Part shown: positions 44,771 through 53,799 of the stretch, one piece after another
Position numbering within the stretch: the first letter of the stretch is position 1
How the letters are laid out: every line of letters starts with the position of its first letter
Assembly (NCBI GenBank): GCA_036381435.1
Contig: DASVCW010000042.1
Span: 1 to 64,000, forward strand
DNA from: Fodinibius sp036381435
Lineage (GTDB): Bacteria > Bacteroidota > Rhodothermia > Balneolales > Balneolaceae
Direction: 5' to 3'
DNA: 64,000 nucleotides
The notes under the pieces: generated by a model
What the model saw: only the letters and a program-made list of their open reading frames with translations
Told to the model about the DNA's origin: nothing
Databases searched by the model: none
Translations under genes and position numbers: made by a program

Positions 44771-46192
44771 ATGAAAAATTTTAAAAGCTTATTTAGTATT
44801 TCGGCTGTTTGTTTATTCGTATTGGCAGCGGGTTGTAGCGACTATCTGAATATTAATACAGATCCTAATAATCCTACCGAAGCTCCTCTTTCAGGTTTGA
44901 TGACGAATGTTACGTTTGAAACTTCCCAGGGAGTATATTCTTTGGGAAGTATCACCTCTTACTACGTTCAGTACTTAGCATCCCCTAATCCCGCTTCCCC
45001 TACCGATATTCAGGATGCGGTATCTTACGGGGATACCTGGTTTACTTTTTATGATGTATTAACTGACTTAGCTGTGTTGCGCCAGAAGGCCAAAGAAGAG
45101 GGAGCCACTGAATACCTCGGAGTAGCCAAGATTCTAACGGCTTTAAACCTGGCTACCGTTGTTGATGTCTGGGGAGATGTACCCTACAGTGAGGCGTTTT
45201 TTGTAGAAACGCTTACTCCTGCTTACGATGATGACCAGCAACTCTATAATACAATATTTGAATTATTAGATGGAGGTATCGCCGATCTACAGGCGGGTAA
45301 CTCTACCGTTGACTTGGGAGAAGATGATTTTATCTATCAGGGCGATACGGATAAGTGGCTCAGGCTAGGGTATATGCTAAAAGCCCGTTATTTAAATCAT
45401 TTAAGCAAAACGGCCAATTATGACGCTGTTGCTGTTTTGGCGGCTGTTGATAACGGCTTTCTCAATAACGATGATGATGCCCAGGTTAATTACTTTGAGG
45501 CGTATCGAAATCCCTGGGCTAATGTAGCTATCGATAATGCCGGTTTAGTTTTAGGTGGTTGGCTTTCTGAACAGGTTGTTAATCATATGAATGGCACAAC
45601 CTATGGGGTATTTGACCCGCGTATTGAAGCCTTTACAGATACCACAGACAGCGGCACTTATGTAGGTACAAGAAATGGTGACGGAAGGGGAGATGCTCCG
45701 CCCGCCGGTGCGCGAAGTGTGCTAACAGTAAACACGTTCTACGCGGCTGAAACGGCTCCCATTTTAATTGCCACTTATGCTGAACAAAAGTTTATAGAAG
45801 CTGAAGCCGCTTTTAGAGCTAACCAGCAAACAAGGGCCTATAACGCTTATCTTGCGGGTATCGAAGCTCATATGGATAAAATGGGAGTAGACGAAGCAGC
45901 AAAAGATGCTTATTTGACTGATCCTGCCGTAGCTGTGGGGGCCGCCAACCTTACACTGGATCATATTTTTAAGGAAAAATATACAGCAATGTTTTTGCAT
46001 CCTGAGGCTTGGGTAGATGCCCGGCGCTACGATTATCAGTATCAGGGTATGGAGGTTCCCGAGAACCTGAACCCTCAGTTAGATGGGCAGTTTATTCGCA
46101 GGTTGCGATATCCTGATTCAGAAACCCAGCGAAATTCAGAGAATGTCCCTGACGTCACCTTACTAGATCGCATTTGGTGGGATCAGAATTGA
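44771..46192 (+). CDS. SusD/RagB family nutrient-binding outer membrane lipoprotein
   Basis: The protein has 473 aa. The lipoprotein signal ends at VLAAGC (about Cys22). Features of the SusD fold are present: ILTALNLATVVDVWGDVPYSEAF, YQGDTDKWLRLGYMLKARYLNHLSK and, near the C-terminus, DHIFKEKYTAMFLHPEAWVDARRYDY. It forms the surface-exposed half of the second SusCD importer, and the AAAGATAGAATC leader shows tight coupling to the preceding gene. A terminator follows at 46221. Confidence 0.95.
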   Translation: MKNFKSLFSISAVCLFVLAAGCSDYLNINTDPNNPTEAPLSGLMTNVTFETSQGVYSLGSITSYYVQYLASPNPASPTDIQDAVSYGDTWFTFYDVLTDLAVLRQKAKEEGATEYLGVAKILTALNLATVVDVWGDVPYSEAFFVETLTPAYDDDQQLYNTIFELLDGGIADLQAGNSTVDLGEDDFIYQGDTDKWLRLGYMLKARYLNHLSKTANYDAVAVLAAVDNGFLNNDDDAQVNYFEAYRNPWANVAIDNAGLVLGGWLSEQVVNHMNGTTYGVFDPRIEAFTDTTDSGTYVGTRNGDGRGDAPPAGARSVLTVNTFYAAETAPILIATYAEQKFIEAEAAFRANQQTRAYNAYLAGIEAHMDKMGVDEAAKDAYLTDPAVAVGAANLTLDHIFKEKYTAMFLHPEAWVDARRYDYQYQGMEVPENLNPQLDGQFIRRLRYPDSETQRNSENVPDVTLLDRIWWDQN

Positions 46193-46220
46193 TTTAAAAA
46201 ACTGTTGAATTATTAATCAA

Positions 46221-46258
46221 AAGGCATTCTTATATTTTTACATAAGAATGCCTTTTTT
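46221..46258 (+). terminator. Rho-independent terminator after the second SusCD pair
   Basis: AAGGCATTCTTAT (46221-46233) pairs with ATAAGAATGCCTT (46242-46254) around an 8-base loop, and the T run ends at 46258. It ends only 14 bases before the next gene's ATG, so readthrough may still feed that gene. Confidence 0.9.
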
Positions 46259-46271
46259 AATTAAGTGAAAA

Positions 46272-47168
46272 ATGAAAAAGCTTTTTCTAACTCTTTGTGT
46301 CCTTTTAACGATAGCCGGATGCTCTTCTTCCCCTCAAACTGTTGATGAACTTAAAACCCAAATAAATAATAAGTTAAAATCTCTGGAAGGCGATTTTGCT
46401 GTGGTTTTTATCAATTTGAGTGATACGACTCAAAAAGTATTCATTAATGAGCATGAAATGTTTCATGCCGCCAGCACTATGAAAACGCCGGTGATGATTG
46501 AATTATTCAAGCAGGCCAATTTAGGAAAATTTGTTTTGAGCGACTCCATTTTAATAAAAAATGAATTTTACAGCATTGTTGACAGCAGTCTTTATAAAAT
46601 GGATATAAATGAAGATAGTGAAGGCAAACTCTATGAATTGATTGGCCAAAAAAGTACTATTCGACAATTGATGGAAGATATGATTACCAGCAGCAGCAAT
46701 CTGGCAACGAATATCCTCATTCAAAAAGTGGGTGCTCAAAATGTAACCCGGACAATGAGAAGTTACGGCGCAGATAGTATTCTGGTACTACGTGGAGTGG
46801 AGGACATTAAAGCCTACAGGAAAGGGTTAAGTAACCGTACAACGGCACTTGACGAGGCAATTATTTACAAACGAATTGCTACAGGAAATGCCGTTAATGA
46901 ACAAGCCTCACAAGCGATGATAGAAATTCTTAAGCAGCAGGAGTTTAATGAGATGATTCCCGCCCGCTTGCCGAATAATATAGAAGTAGCCCATAAAACG
47001 GGATGGATTACAGGCGTGAATCACGATGCCGGAATTGTAATTTTGCCTGATGGAAAAAAATATGTACTGGTCTTGTTGTCTAAAAACGCTCCATATCGGG
47101 AGAACGTCCAAGCCGCTTTTGCCGGTATCTCGCGTGATGTATATAGTTTTGTAGTAAATGATGAGTAA
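46272..47168 (+). CDS. Class A beta-lactamase-like serine hydrolase, lipoprotein
   Basis: The protein has 298 aa. The signal peptide with lipobox IAGC (Cys17) makes it a lipoprotein. The penicillin-binding fold motifs are Ser68-x-x-Lys71 (STMK), Ser141-Ser-Asn143 and Lys242-Thr-Gly (HKTGWITG). The deacylating Glu of class A enzymes (the ExxLN motif) is not clearly present; the corresponding stretch reads VEDIKAYRKGLSNRTTALDEA, where Glu177 is at an unusual distance from the Asn. It could be a true beta-lactamase, or a serine peptidase or esterase acting on D-Ala-containing peptides. Its place between SusCD and peptidase genes favours a role in peptide processing, but this is not proven. Confidence 0.8.
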   Translation: MKKLFLTLCVLLTIAGCSSSPQTVDELKTQINNKLKSLEGDFAVVFINLSDTTQKVFINEHEMFHAASTMKTPVMIELFKQANLGKFVLSDSILIKNEFYSIVDSSLYKMDINEDSEGKLYELIGQKSTIRQLMEDMITSSSNLATNILIQKVGAQNVTRTMRSYGADSILVLRGVEDIKAYRKGLSNRTTALDEAIIYKRIATGNAVNEQASQAMIEILKQQEFNEMIPARLPNNIEVAHKTGWITGVNHDAGIVILPDGKKYVLVLLSKNAPYRENVQAAFAGISRDVYSFVVNDE

Positions 47169-47221
47169 ATACACCGGCTATCCCCTTACCCCTTTCAAGG
47201 GATGTCACTCATCACTTTCTA

Positions 47222-48688
47222 CTAATCTATAACGAGCGTATTGCCAATGGCTGATGCATCACTACTTTCAGTATCAAAGACGAATCCATTGACGATAACA
47301 TATTGAATTTGCCCATTTTCTTTTATGACCAGGTTAGGCATAGAGCCGAGCTCAATTTCATTTGAATGGTCCTCGGCAACAATAACATTTAACGGTATGT
47401 CATTCAAAAAGGAAACGCCGGGAGCATCTTTAACAACAATGCCTGTATAGCCTTCCTGCAAAAGCTCAATAAAGTCCAGTTGCTGTACATCCTGAATGTT
47501 TTGTAAAGTATCAGGATAAATTTTACCGGGGCGAATCTCCATTTGGTTTCCATCCAGTTCATCATAACCGTACATCGTGGAAAGATCCCCCAGGTTGCTA
47601 ATACGTGAACGATAATAGGATGTGGAATCATTAATTACTTCTTTCCACTGGCGGATACCAATATCAACAAGAAACCTTTTGTCATTCTTTACCATATTGA
47701 CCTCCCGAATCAATAAATCAGTGAGAGCCCGATTATTTTCGGGGATTTGATGATAATCGTCAAGAGATGTTCCGACATAACTTTCATTTGCAATGGAGTT
47801 GATAGCTGCAAGCATGGTTACAAAGTTAAGTTTTCGGATATATTGCTTTTCAGGGTCATCAGGATATCCGCCCGACTCTATTAAAACAGTACTCGTACCC
47901 CATTTTGTGATCATATCACCAAAAGCCCGGGGTTCGTGAGCGTCGGAATATTTTGCCACCTTGCCGGGAATATACTGTTGAAGCATTTCATTCAGGTAAG
48001 CAATTAAACGCATGGCTTTTTTGCGCACTTTATTTACCGATCGTTCATAGTTATAAGCCGGCGCGAGAAAGGAGAGAGTAGCCGGTTCCGAGGTTCGTCC
48101 CACTGCATAATATGTTGATTGATCATGGAGGTTAAAACCAAACTCCGGCTTTAAACTATCCCTCACACTCTTTAAGATTCGCGCTTCCGGGCTTGTGAGA
48201 CGTTGCGCATCACGATTTATGTCAATACTCAAAGCATTTTTCCTTTGGAAATGCTCGGCACCGTCCGGGTTTAGCATTGGGAGGAAATAGAGTGAGACTT
48301 TATTGAGCAAATCTTTCTTTTTGTCTGCAAAGAGGCCATTATTTTTGCTGAAAAAGTTAAAAATGTCAAGCAATGCCATGGTGGCTGTTGATTCATCACC
48401 ATGCATCTGGGACCAGAAAAGCACGTTGGTATCGCCATTTCCGATTTGGACGAGATAAATCGGACGATCCTGAACGGAATAGCCTGCTGTGGTAACTTCA
48501 AAAGCCGATTCAGAGGCCAGTTGTTTAATGAGCGGTTCTATATCACTGTGCGTGAACCGCCGGTCCTGAATGGTTTTTTCTTTGAAGGTTTCATAGTTAT
48601 CATAGAGCCTTTCCGCAAAATTAAACTGCTGAGCAAAAACATTCGTGGAAAGAAGCAGGATGAAAAGTAAAAGGCTAATCCGTTTCAT
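47222..48688 (-). CDS. M14 family zinc carboxypeptidase, exported
   Basis: The protein has 488 aa. A signal peptide (about 1-20) ends at VFAQ. The M14 domain covers about 30-300: zinc ligands His96 and Glu99 (MHGDES) and His188 (NLHDQ), the substrate-carboxylate Arg159 in INRD, and the catalytic Glu271 (IESGGYP). About 190 C-terminal residues form an extra, mostly beta region. It removes C-terminal residues from peptides, or cuts gamma-glutamyl bonds in cell-wall peptides as some M14 relatives do. Which of these applies cannot be decided here. It faces the beta-lactamase-like gene and is followed upstream by the deacylase gene on the same strand (190 bp apart). Confidence 0.9.
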   Translation of the reverse strand: MKRISLLLFILLLSTNVFAQQFNFAERLYDNYETFKEKTIQDRRFTHSDIEPLIKQLASESAFEVTTAGYSVQDRPIYLVQIGNGDTNVLFWSQMHGDESTATMALLDIFNFFSKNNGLFADKKKDLLNKVSLYFLPMLNPDGAEHFQRKNALSIDINRDAQRLTSPEARILKSVRDSLKPEFGFNLHDQSTYYAVGRTSEPATLSFLAPAYNYERSVNKVRKKAMRLIAYLNEMLQQYIPGKVAKYSDAHEPRAFGDMITKWGTSTVLIESGGYPDDPEKQYIRKLNFVTMLAAINSIANESYVGTSLDDYHQIPENNRALTDLLIREVNMVKNDKRFLVDIGIRQWKEVINDSTSYYRSRISNLGDLSTMYGYDELDGNQMEIRPGKIYPDTLQNIQDVQQLDFIELLQEGYTGIVVKDAPGVSFLNDIPLNVIVAEDHSNEIELGSMPNLVIKENGQIQYVIVNGFVFDTESSDASAIGNTLVID

Positions 48689-48878
48689 AATTATTTAGTA
48701 TTAGTGGTTTAATAAAAAGATGATCCTTGACAGCTAATTTCCAAACGCCCTCATATCACCTTCATAAATAGCTCAAGGTGATTATCTCGAGATGATATTT
48801 ATCCCTCCTTGAGGCGGGAGGTGTTCGCTGAATTTAATAATATTAGTGAAATTTGGTCTTTTGTAACTTGCGTATTTT

Positions 48879-50531
48879 TTAATCAGCCTGGTAGCCCGGC
48901 CCTCGAACTACCCGTCCCGGGGTAGCACCTGTATGCTTACCATTTCTCAAAACCTGCCGGCCATTTATAAACACATGGTTCACACCAACAGCATATTGAT
49001 GAGGTTTCGTATAGGTAGCCCGGTCATTAATACTATCAGGATCAAAAACAACGATATCGGCAAAATAGCCTTCTTTTAAATATCCGCGTTTTTTGAGTTT
49101 TAAATTAGTAGCCGGTAGACCGGTAAGGCGGTAAATAGCCTCTTCAAGAGAAATCAAACTTTCTTCCCGGACATATTTGCCCAGCAGCCGGGCAAAAGTA
49201 CCGTAAGTTCGAGGGTGCGTACTTGACTTTAAAACCTCACCCTCGGCGGCAACAGATCGTGCGTCGGAGCCAAAACTCATATAGGGAACCTTGATTTTTT
49301 TGCGGATATTTTCTTCCGACATCACAAAAAAGACACTGCCGATATCGCCCTCATTTTCAATGATCAAATCAACGATGGTGGCAACAGGGTCAGTGCCGCG
49401 GGCATCGCTTATTTCAGCCAGTGTTTTGCCATTTAAATGCTTGAGTGAATCCTGGTCAAACTCAAGTAAAAGAATATTTTCGGGTGAACCGGACAGCTGA
49501 TAGTAATTTTCCCAGTCAGTTTCAGTACTTCTCATTTCACTCTCAACTTTTTGCCTGATTTCTGGATTTTTCAACCGGTTGATGAAATCTTCAGTGGTAC
49601 CTTCTTTCACCCATGGCGGCATGGTGGCGTCAAGTCCCGTGGAAGCTGCAGTATAGGTATACATATTAGCTGAAATATCGTGTCCTTCATTCCGCAGGGA
49701 ATCAATTTTGTTGAACACGATATCAAGTTTATCCCAGTTTTGCCTGCCGGCTGCTTTAAGGTGGTAGATTTGAGCATCAATACCCGCTTCGGTTGCGATT
49801 CGAAAAAATTCATCTGTGGCTTTAAGCAGATGATCGCCTTCACTGCGAATGTGGGAAATATACATGCCATCATATTCTGCGACTGCTTTTGCCAGGGCAA
49901 TAAGTTCTTCGGTGTCAGCAAACCAGGCGGGGGCGTAGATCAGGGATGAACCGACTCCCAGTGCGCCTTCTTCCATCGCTTGTCGAACAAGCTGTTGCAT
50001 TTGCTCCAGTTCATCACCCGTAGGCGCGCGATCTTCACGACCAATAACGTTAACGCGGATAGTCGTCGCGCCTACAAAAGATGCCACATTAGGGCTTATA
50101 CCTTTTTCAACCAAATATTCCAGATATTCGCCAAGAGTGGACCATTCGGCCTCACGTTGTTTTTGCATCTGTTCATTCAAAGGTCCCATTGAAGAACCTT
50201 CACCAAAAATTTCCAGCGTTACTCCCTGTTTAATGTTGCTCATAGATCGCCCGTCGGAAAGTAATGAATAGTTGGCCCAGCTTAACATATTAATAAATCC
50301 CGGTGCTACGGCCAGCCCTTCGGCATCAATTATTGTTGAAGCGGTGGCTGAATCAAGATCACCGATAGCAGCAATGGTGTCGGCCTTAATTCCAATATCG
50401 GCAACGAATGATGCTTCTCTCGTGCCGTCGTAAATGGTCCCGTTTTGAATAATTACATCATACTCACTCGTACAGGCACTCAACCCGAGTATGAATGAAA
50501 GAACCAACAAAGAAAAGTTTTTAATATTCAT
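48879..50531 (-). CDS. N-acyl-D-amino-acid deacylase-like amidohydrolase lipoprotein with altered metal site
   Basis: The protein has 550 aa with a lipobox at about LSAC20. The fold of D-aminoacylases is clear from IIQNGTIYDGTREASFVADIGI, TIIDAEGLAVAPGFI, GALGVGSSLIYAP, YISHIRSEGDHLL, IYHLKAAG, a C-terminal PATNLKLKKRGYLKEGYFADIVVFD and the usual final VINGRQVLRNGKHTGATPG-like end. But the HxH pair expected after PGFID is replaced: residues 81-86 read NMLSWA, so Leu83 and Trp85 stand where the His ligands should be. The GNCG Cys position holds Glu111. His227, His257 and an Asp in FGSDARS remain, so a single-metal site is possible. The enzyme would release D-amino acids from N-acyl or peptide forms outside the cytoplasm. 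Confidence 0.85.
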   Translation of the reverse strand: MNIKNFSLLVLSFILGLSACTSEYDVIIQNGTIYDGTREASFVADIGIKADTIAAIGDLDSATASTIIDAEGLAVAPGFINMLSWANYSLLSDGRSMSNIKQGVTLEIFGEGSSMGPLNEQMQKQREAEWSTLGEYLEYLVEKGISPNVASFVGATTIRVNVIGREDRAPTGDELEQMQQLVRQAMEEGALGVGSSLIYAPAWFADTEELIALAKAVAEYDGMYISHIRSEGDHLLKATDEFFRIATEAGIDAQIYHLKAAGRQNWDKLDIVFNKIDSLRNEGHDISANMYTYTAASTGLDATMPPWVKEGTTEDFINRLKNPEIRQKVESEMRSTETDWENYYQLSGSPENILLLEFDQDSLKHLNGKTLAEISDARGTDPVATIVDLIIENEGDIGSVFFVMSEENIRKKIKVPYMSFGSDARSVAAEGEVLKSSTHPRTYGTFARLLGKYVREESLISLEEAIYRLTGLPATNLKLKKRGYLKEGYFADIVVFDPDSINDRATYTKPHQYAVGVNHVFINGRQVLRNGKHTGATPGRVVRGPGYQAD

Positions 50532-50604
50532 CTTATTTACTTATTTCTTATGGTGATCGCCATCATACGGCTATAACTTTAAAGATAAATACCACCATAA
50601 TTCG

Positions 50605-51987
50605 ATGAAGTCAATTCACTTTAAAAGTTTTTTTATTACCGTATTAACGGTTTTTGGTATTGTTGCCTGCCAGTCTTCACAAAACCTAACGCAGCCTGAG
50701 GCTAAAAGTACTGTTTCGGCATTATCACCCTTAGCCGTAATGTTCGATACATCAACCGTTTTTTCATCAAACATTACGGGTTTTGCGCTTTACGATCCTG
50801 TGGAAGATTCTATGATTTACGCGCAGCATGAAGCAAACTATTTTACGCCCGCTTCTAATACCAAACTCTTTACTTTTTATACCGGTCTTAAAGTATTGCC
50901 GGATTCTCTGCCTGCTTTAGAATATATAATTCGCGGTGATTCACTGATCATTTGGGGAACGGGTGACCCGTCTTTTCTTCATCCCGAGTTTGGCGTTGAT
51001 ACCATTTATGATTTCTTAAAAAACAGTAACCGGGAAATTTATTATTCTGATGCACATTTTAATGACAAGCGATTAGGCCCCGGCTGGGCGTGGGATGACT
51101 ATAACTACTATTATTCTGCAGAGAAATCACCTTTCCCGATGTATGGAAATATGGTGCATTTTGAGGTGCAGGAGGTGGAGATACAGGAGTTAGCGAAAAC
51201 GGATGAGGAATTTGCTATATCTCCCGGCTATTTTCGATCGTATATTAGTGAAATGCCTGAAGCAGACGGACCGCTTTTATACCGTGATGTTGACGAAAAT
51301 AGCTTTGAGTACAAGCCCGAAGCAGATACCATCACTTATACCATCGCCAAACCCTACCACTATACTCCCGAATTAATAGTTAATCTGCTGGCAGATACGC
51401 TTAATAAACCGGTTCGGTATATAGAAATGGAAAAGCCCGATTCGGCCAGGATGCTATACAGTATTCCGTCTGATACCGCTTATAAACGAATGTTGCAGCC
51501 AAGCGATAACTTCATTGCTGAACAGTTGCTTTATGTTGCCGCTTCCCAGCTCGACATGCCCCTTCAAACCAGTCGCGTTATTGAATACATGAAAAAAAAC
51601 TACCTGGCTGATTTGCCCGATGAGCCACAGTGGGCAGATGGTTCCGGTTTGTCGCGCTATAATTTATTTACGCCGCGCTCCATGATTCGTTTATTGGAAA
51701 AAATAAGCGCAGAATTTACTTATGATGAAAACCTCTTTGCCTTGTTGCCTGCCGGCGGTGAATCAGGAACTATCAGCAATTTATATGCTAACCGTGATGG
51801 CGGGTCTCCCTACGTTTTTGCTAAGACCGGCACCCTTAGTAATAATCATTGTCTGACGGGATTTTTAATAACCAAAACCGGACGAACGTTGTTATTTAGC
51901 TTTATGAATAACCATTACGTTACCCCTACATCCGTTGTACAAGATGAAATGGAGAAAATTCTCTGGTATATTCATGAGAATTTTTAG
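50605..51987 (+). CDS. S13 family D-Ala-D-Ala carboxypeptidase/endopeptidase (PBP4/DacB-like) lipoprotein
   Basis: The protein has 460 aa. The lipoprotein signal ends at IVAC22. Active-site motifs are Ser84-x-x-Lys87 (PASNTK), the Ser-x-Asn motif in LQPSDNFIAEQLL, DGSGLSRYNLFTPRSM and KTGTLSNNH. These define the S13 low-molecular-weight penicillin-binding proteins, which remove the terminal D-Ala or cut cross-links between stem peptides. It is transcribed divergently from the deacylase gene (73 bp apart), so both could share a control region. Together with the amidase and the deacylase it completes a set able to take apart cell-wall peptides. Confidence 0.9.
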   Translation: MKSIHFKSFFITVLTVFGIVACQSSQNLTQPEAKSTVSALSPLAVMFDTSTVFSSNITGFALYDPVEDSMIYAQHEANYFTPASNTKLFTFYTGLKVLPDSLPALEYIIRGDSLIIWGTGDPSFLHPEFGVDTIYDFLKNSNREIYYSDAHFNDKRLGPGWAWDDYNYYYSAEKSPFPMYGNMVHFEVQEVEIQELAKTDEEFAISPGYFRSYISEMPEADGPLLYRDVDENSFEYKPEADTITYTIAKPYHYTPELIVNLLADTLNKPVRYIEMEKPDSARMLYSIPSDTAYKRMLQPSDNFIAEQLLYVAASQLDMPLQTSRVIEYMKKNYLADLPDEPQWADGSGLSRYNLFTPRSMIRLLEKISAEFTYDENLFALLPAGGESGTISNLYANRDGGSPYVFAKTGTLSNNHCLTGFLITKTGRTLLFSFMNNHYVTPTSVVQDEMEKILWYIHENF

Positions 51988-52318
51988 AGGATGGAAATGT
52001 AGGTCGGGTTGCTAACCCGATAAGTAGAATTGTGAATTAAGCAGTAAAGCTGTAATGGCAGGATTACAGATATTTAAATACAAGCCTTTTTAATCCCCCC
52101 TTGCCATAGGCATCCCTTCGGGGAAATCCCCCTTCTCTCCTGAAGGGATGCCTACGGCGCAAGGGGACTTTTCTTGCTCGTCTAAAATTTATGAACCCGA
52201 AAGCGGTTTTCCAGCAATTTTTAAAAATCAATACTTGTAAACCAGTTTTAATTATACTCAGGTTAATTTCTCCTTGGAGAAGGGTATACAGACCGGGGGG
52301 ATTGATAGGCTTGCTTTC
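51988..52318. repeat. Intergenic palindromic repeats
   Basis: The stretch contains gtaggtcgggttgctaacccga (about 51999) and a nested palindrome, aatccccccttgccataggcatcccttc with gaagggatgcctacggcgcaagggg (about 52093-52168). The ctccttggagaagg block before the DUF559 remnant follows. An 84-codon open frame at 52191-52445 lies in this material and runs into the next element, so it is not called as a gene. Confidence 0.65.
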
Positions 52319-52370
52319 CGGTATTCGGCAAATAGCTCTCTGTTACCCGAATCATATTAAGATCGTCTTT
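52319..52370 (-). pseudogene. 3' remnant of a DUF559 endonuclease gene, reverse strand
   Basis: Read on the reverse strand, the sequence gacgatcttaatatgattcg followed by acagagagctatttgccgaatac matches the end of the DUF559 genes at 23529 and 16199. The characteristic caatcccccc block follows. The 5' part of the gene is missing. It is the fourth trace of this repeat unit in the window. Confidence 0.65.
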
Positions 52371-52396
52371 CTCGTCCCAAGTCCTTTCTCTCTTCG

Positions 52397-52430
52397 CTCA
52401 TCTGATGGAAAAGACCAGCCGTCGGATGAG
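52397..52430 (-). repeat. Hairpin 1 of the two-hairpin repeat family, copy C
   Basis: On the reverse strand the sequence CTCATCCGACGGCTGGTCTT...ATCAGATGAG matches hairpin 1 of copy A (CTCATCCGGCGACTGGTTTT...CAATGAG). The outer stem CTCAT/ATGAG is kept. It lies immediately after the stop codon of the serine protease gene and may end its transcription. Confidence 0.65.
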
Positions 52431-52431
52431 A

Positions 52432-53481
52432 CTAATACTCAGTAGAAATAATACGGTTCACATCTATCCCTAATCGTGCCAGTTTTTCTTCGTGTTTTTG
52501 CAAAAATTCAATCACTATTGTTACAGGAATAGCCTGTGTAATGCCGTAAACGATATCTGCTTTTTGCTGCACAAATATTTCGTCTGCATAAGGTTCAAAA
52601 GGCTGGTATAAATCAACCGTTAAGGGATTTGGTACAAGTTGCATTTCTCTTTTGGCAGAGGTTGAATTTGCTACTCCCACCCATTCAAAAGATCTATAAT
52701 TATCCCGGCTTGCAATGATCACTCCACCACTGATACCGTGATTAAATAAAGCATCAGTTAAAAATGCACCGTAACTATTTCGGTTAGCATCACTCACAAT
52801 ACCATCCGTAACCATGGGAAAGCCTTCAGGATATCCCATCACCATTACATAAGATCCCAAACGTAAATCTTTGGGATCTCCGATTTCGATAGACAAAGGA
52901 GGTGCGTAAAAATCTTCATTTTCACTCAGGCTTACTGTTAATAAGGTTAAATCCTGCAAATCATCCCTGGCAATAATTTCAAAACTTCTAAAACGATGAA
53001 GATCAAAAATTAAATTTGACTGATGCTTCTTGATGGAAATAGAACTTATAACAGAGTTCTCAGTTACCGAGCCATCATTTACATAGCTGATTAGCGTATC
53101 GGGGAAACTGATCACATGGGCACAGCTAAGAAAGGCAACGTGGTTATTACCGCGGCCAATGATGAAAGCGGTACCGGCAGTGCTTCTGTGATAAGTTACA
53201 TTGCGGGATGCGAGTTTTTGAATATCAACATAATCAAGTTGTTCTGCCCTTAAGTATAAACCATCGAAATAATAGGCTTGATAAATGGCAGTAGCCGAAA
53301 TTCGTTTTACCGAATGTTGAATTTGTTCAAGCTGGCCTGAAATATTACGGTTTGGGTGAGCTGAAGTATAATACCGTTCCTCGGCCGATGACGGCTTTTG
53401 TAGGGATTGATTAGATGATGCGCAGGCCGAAAGAAATATTGTAAGAAAGAATAAAAGGCAGTTTATGTTAGTCATAAGCAA
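52432..53481 (-). CDS. Trypsin-like (S1C type) serine protease lipoprotein
   Basis: The protein has 349 aa; starts at Met1 or Met3 are both possible. The lipoprotein signal ends at LSAC20. The chymotrypsin-like fold is visible with a full triad: His122 (SCAHVI), Asp177 (DLQDLTLL) and Ser251 (HGISGG). GSYVMVMGYPEG and GIVSDANRNSYGAFLTDALFNHG are typical of DegP/HtrA-type domains. There is no PDZ domain. It would act in the periplasm or on the outer membrane, perhaps digesting proteins for the import system upstream, or in quality control. The 318-bp gap before it (53482-53799) contains only a degenerate copy of the GTCATCC-family repeat, at about 53560-53660. Confidence 0.85.
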   Translation of the reverse strand: MLMTNINCLLFFLTIFLSACASSNQSLQKPSSAEERYYTSAHPNRNISGQLEQIQHSVKRISATAIYQAYYFDGLYLRAEQLDYVDIQKLASRNVTYHRSTAGTAFIIGRGNNHVAFLSCAHVISFPDTLISYVNDGSVTENSVISSISIKKHQSNLIFDLHRFRSFEIIARDDLQDLTLLTVSLSENEDFYAPPLSIEIGDPKDLRLGSYVMVMGYPEGFPMVTDGIVSDANRNSYGAFLTDALFNHGISGGVIIASRDNYRSFEWVGVANSTSAKREMQLVPNPLTVDLYQPFEPYADEIFVQQKADIVYGITQAIPVTIVIEFLQKHEEKLARLGIDVNRIISTEY

Positions 53482-53799
53482 CCTGGTTTTACATTTTTAT
53501 ACAATATACGATCTTTCGCTTAAAAAGTTACTATAGGCATTCAGAGGAGTTAATATTTTCACTGCTGTCATTCTTGATACAGCTTTTCTTTTAGCTTAAA
53601 CACCTGCCTTTATTACATTTGAAATTCCTTATCCAATAATGGCATTTCGAACGAGATTAGATATATAATCAGCTTTTCAACCACTCAACCCAATATGCAG
53701 TGCAAAAGTACTGTGAAATGATGGAATCTTTAGTCTAAAAGTGATATTCTTTGTGCTTCAAAGAGAAAACGTATTTCTCAAAAAAAATTGATCAGTTTT

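Noticed and set aside
52191..52445. 84-codon open frame between the S13 carboxypeptidase and the serine protease
   Set aside because: It is made of palindromic repeat sequence and the reverse complement of a DUF559 remnant, and it overlaps the protease stop.
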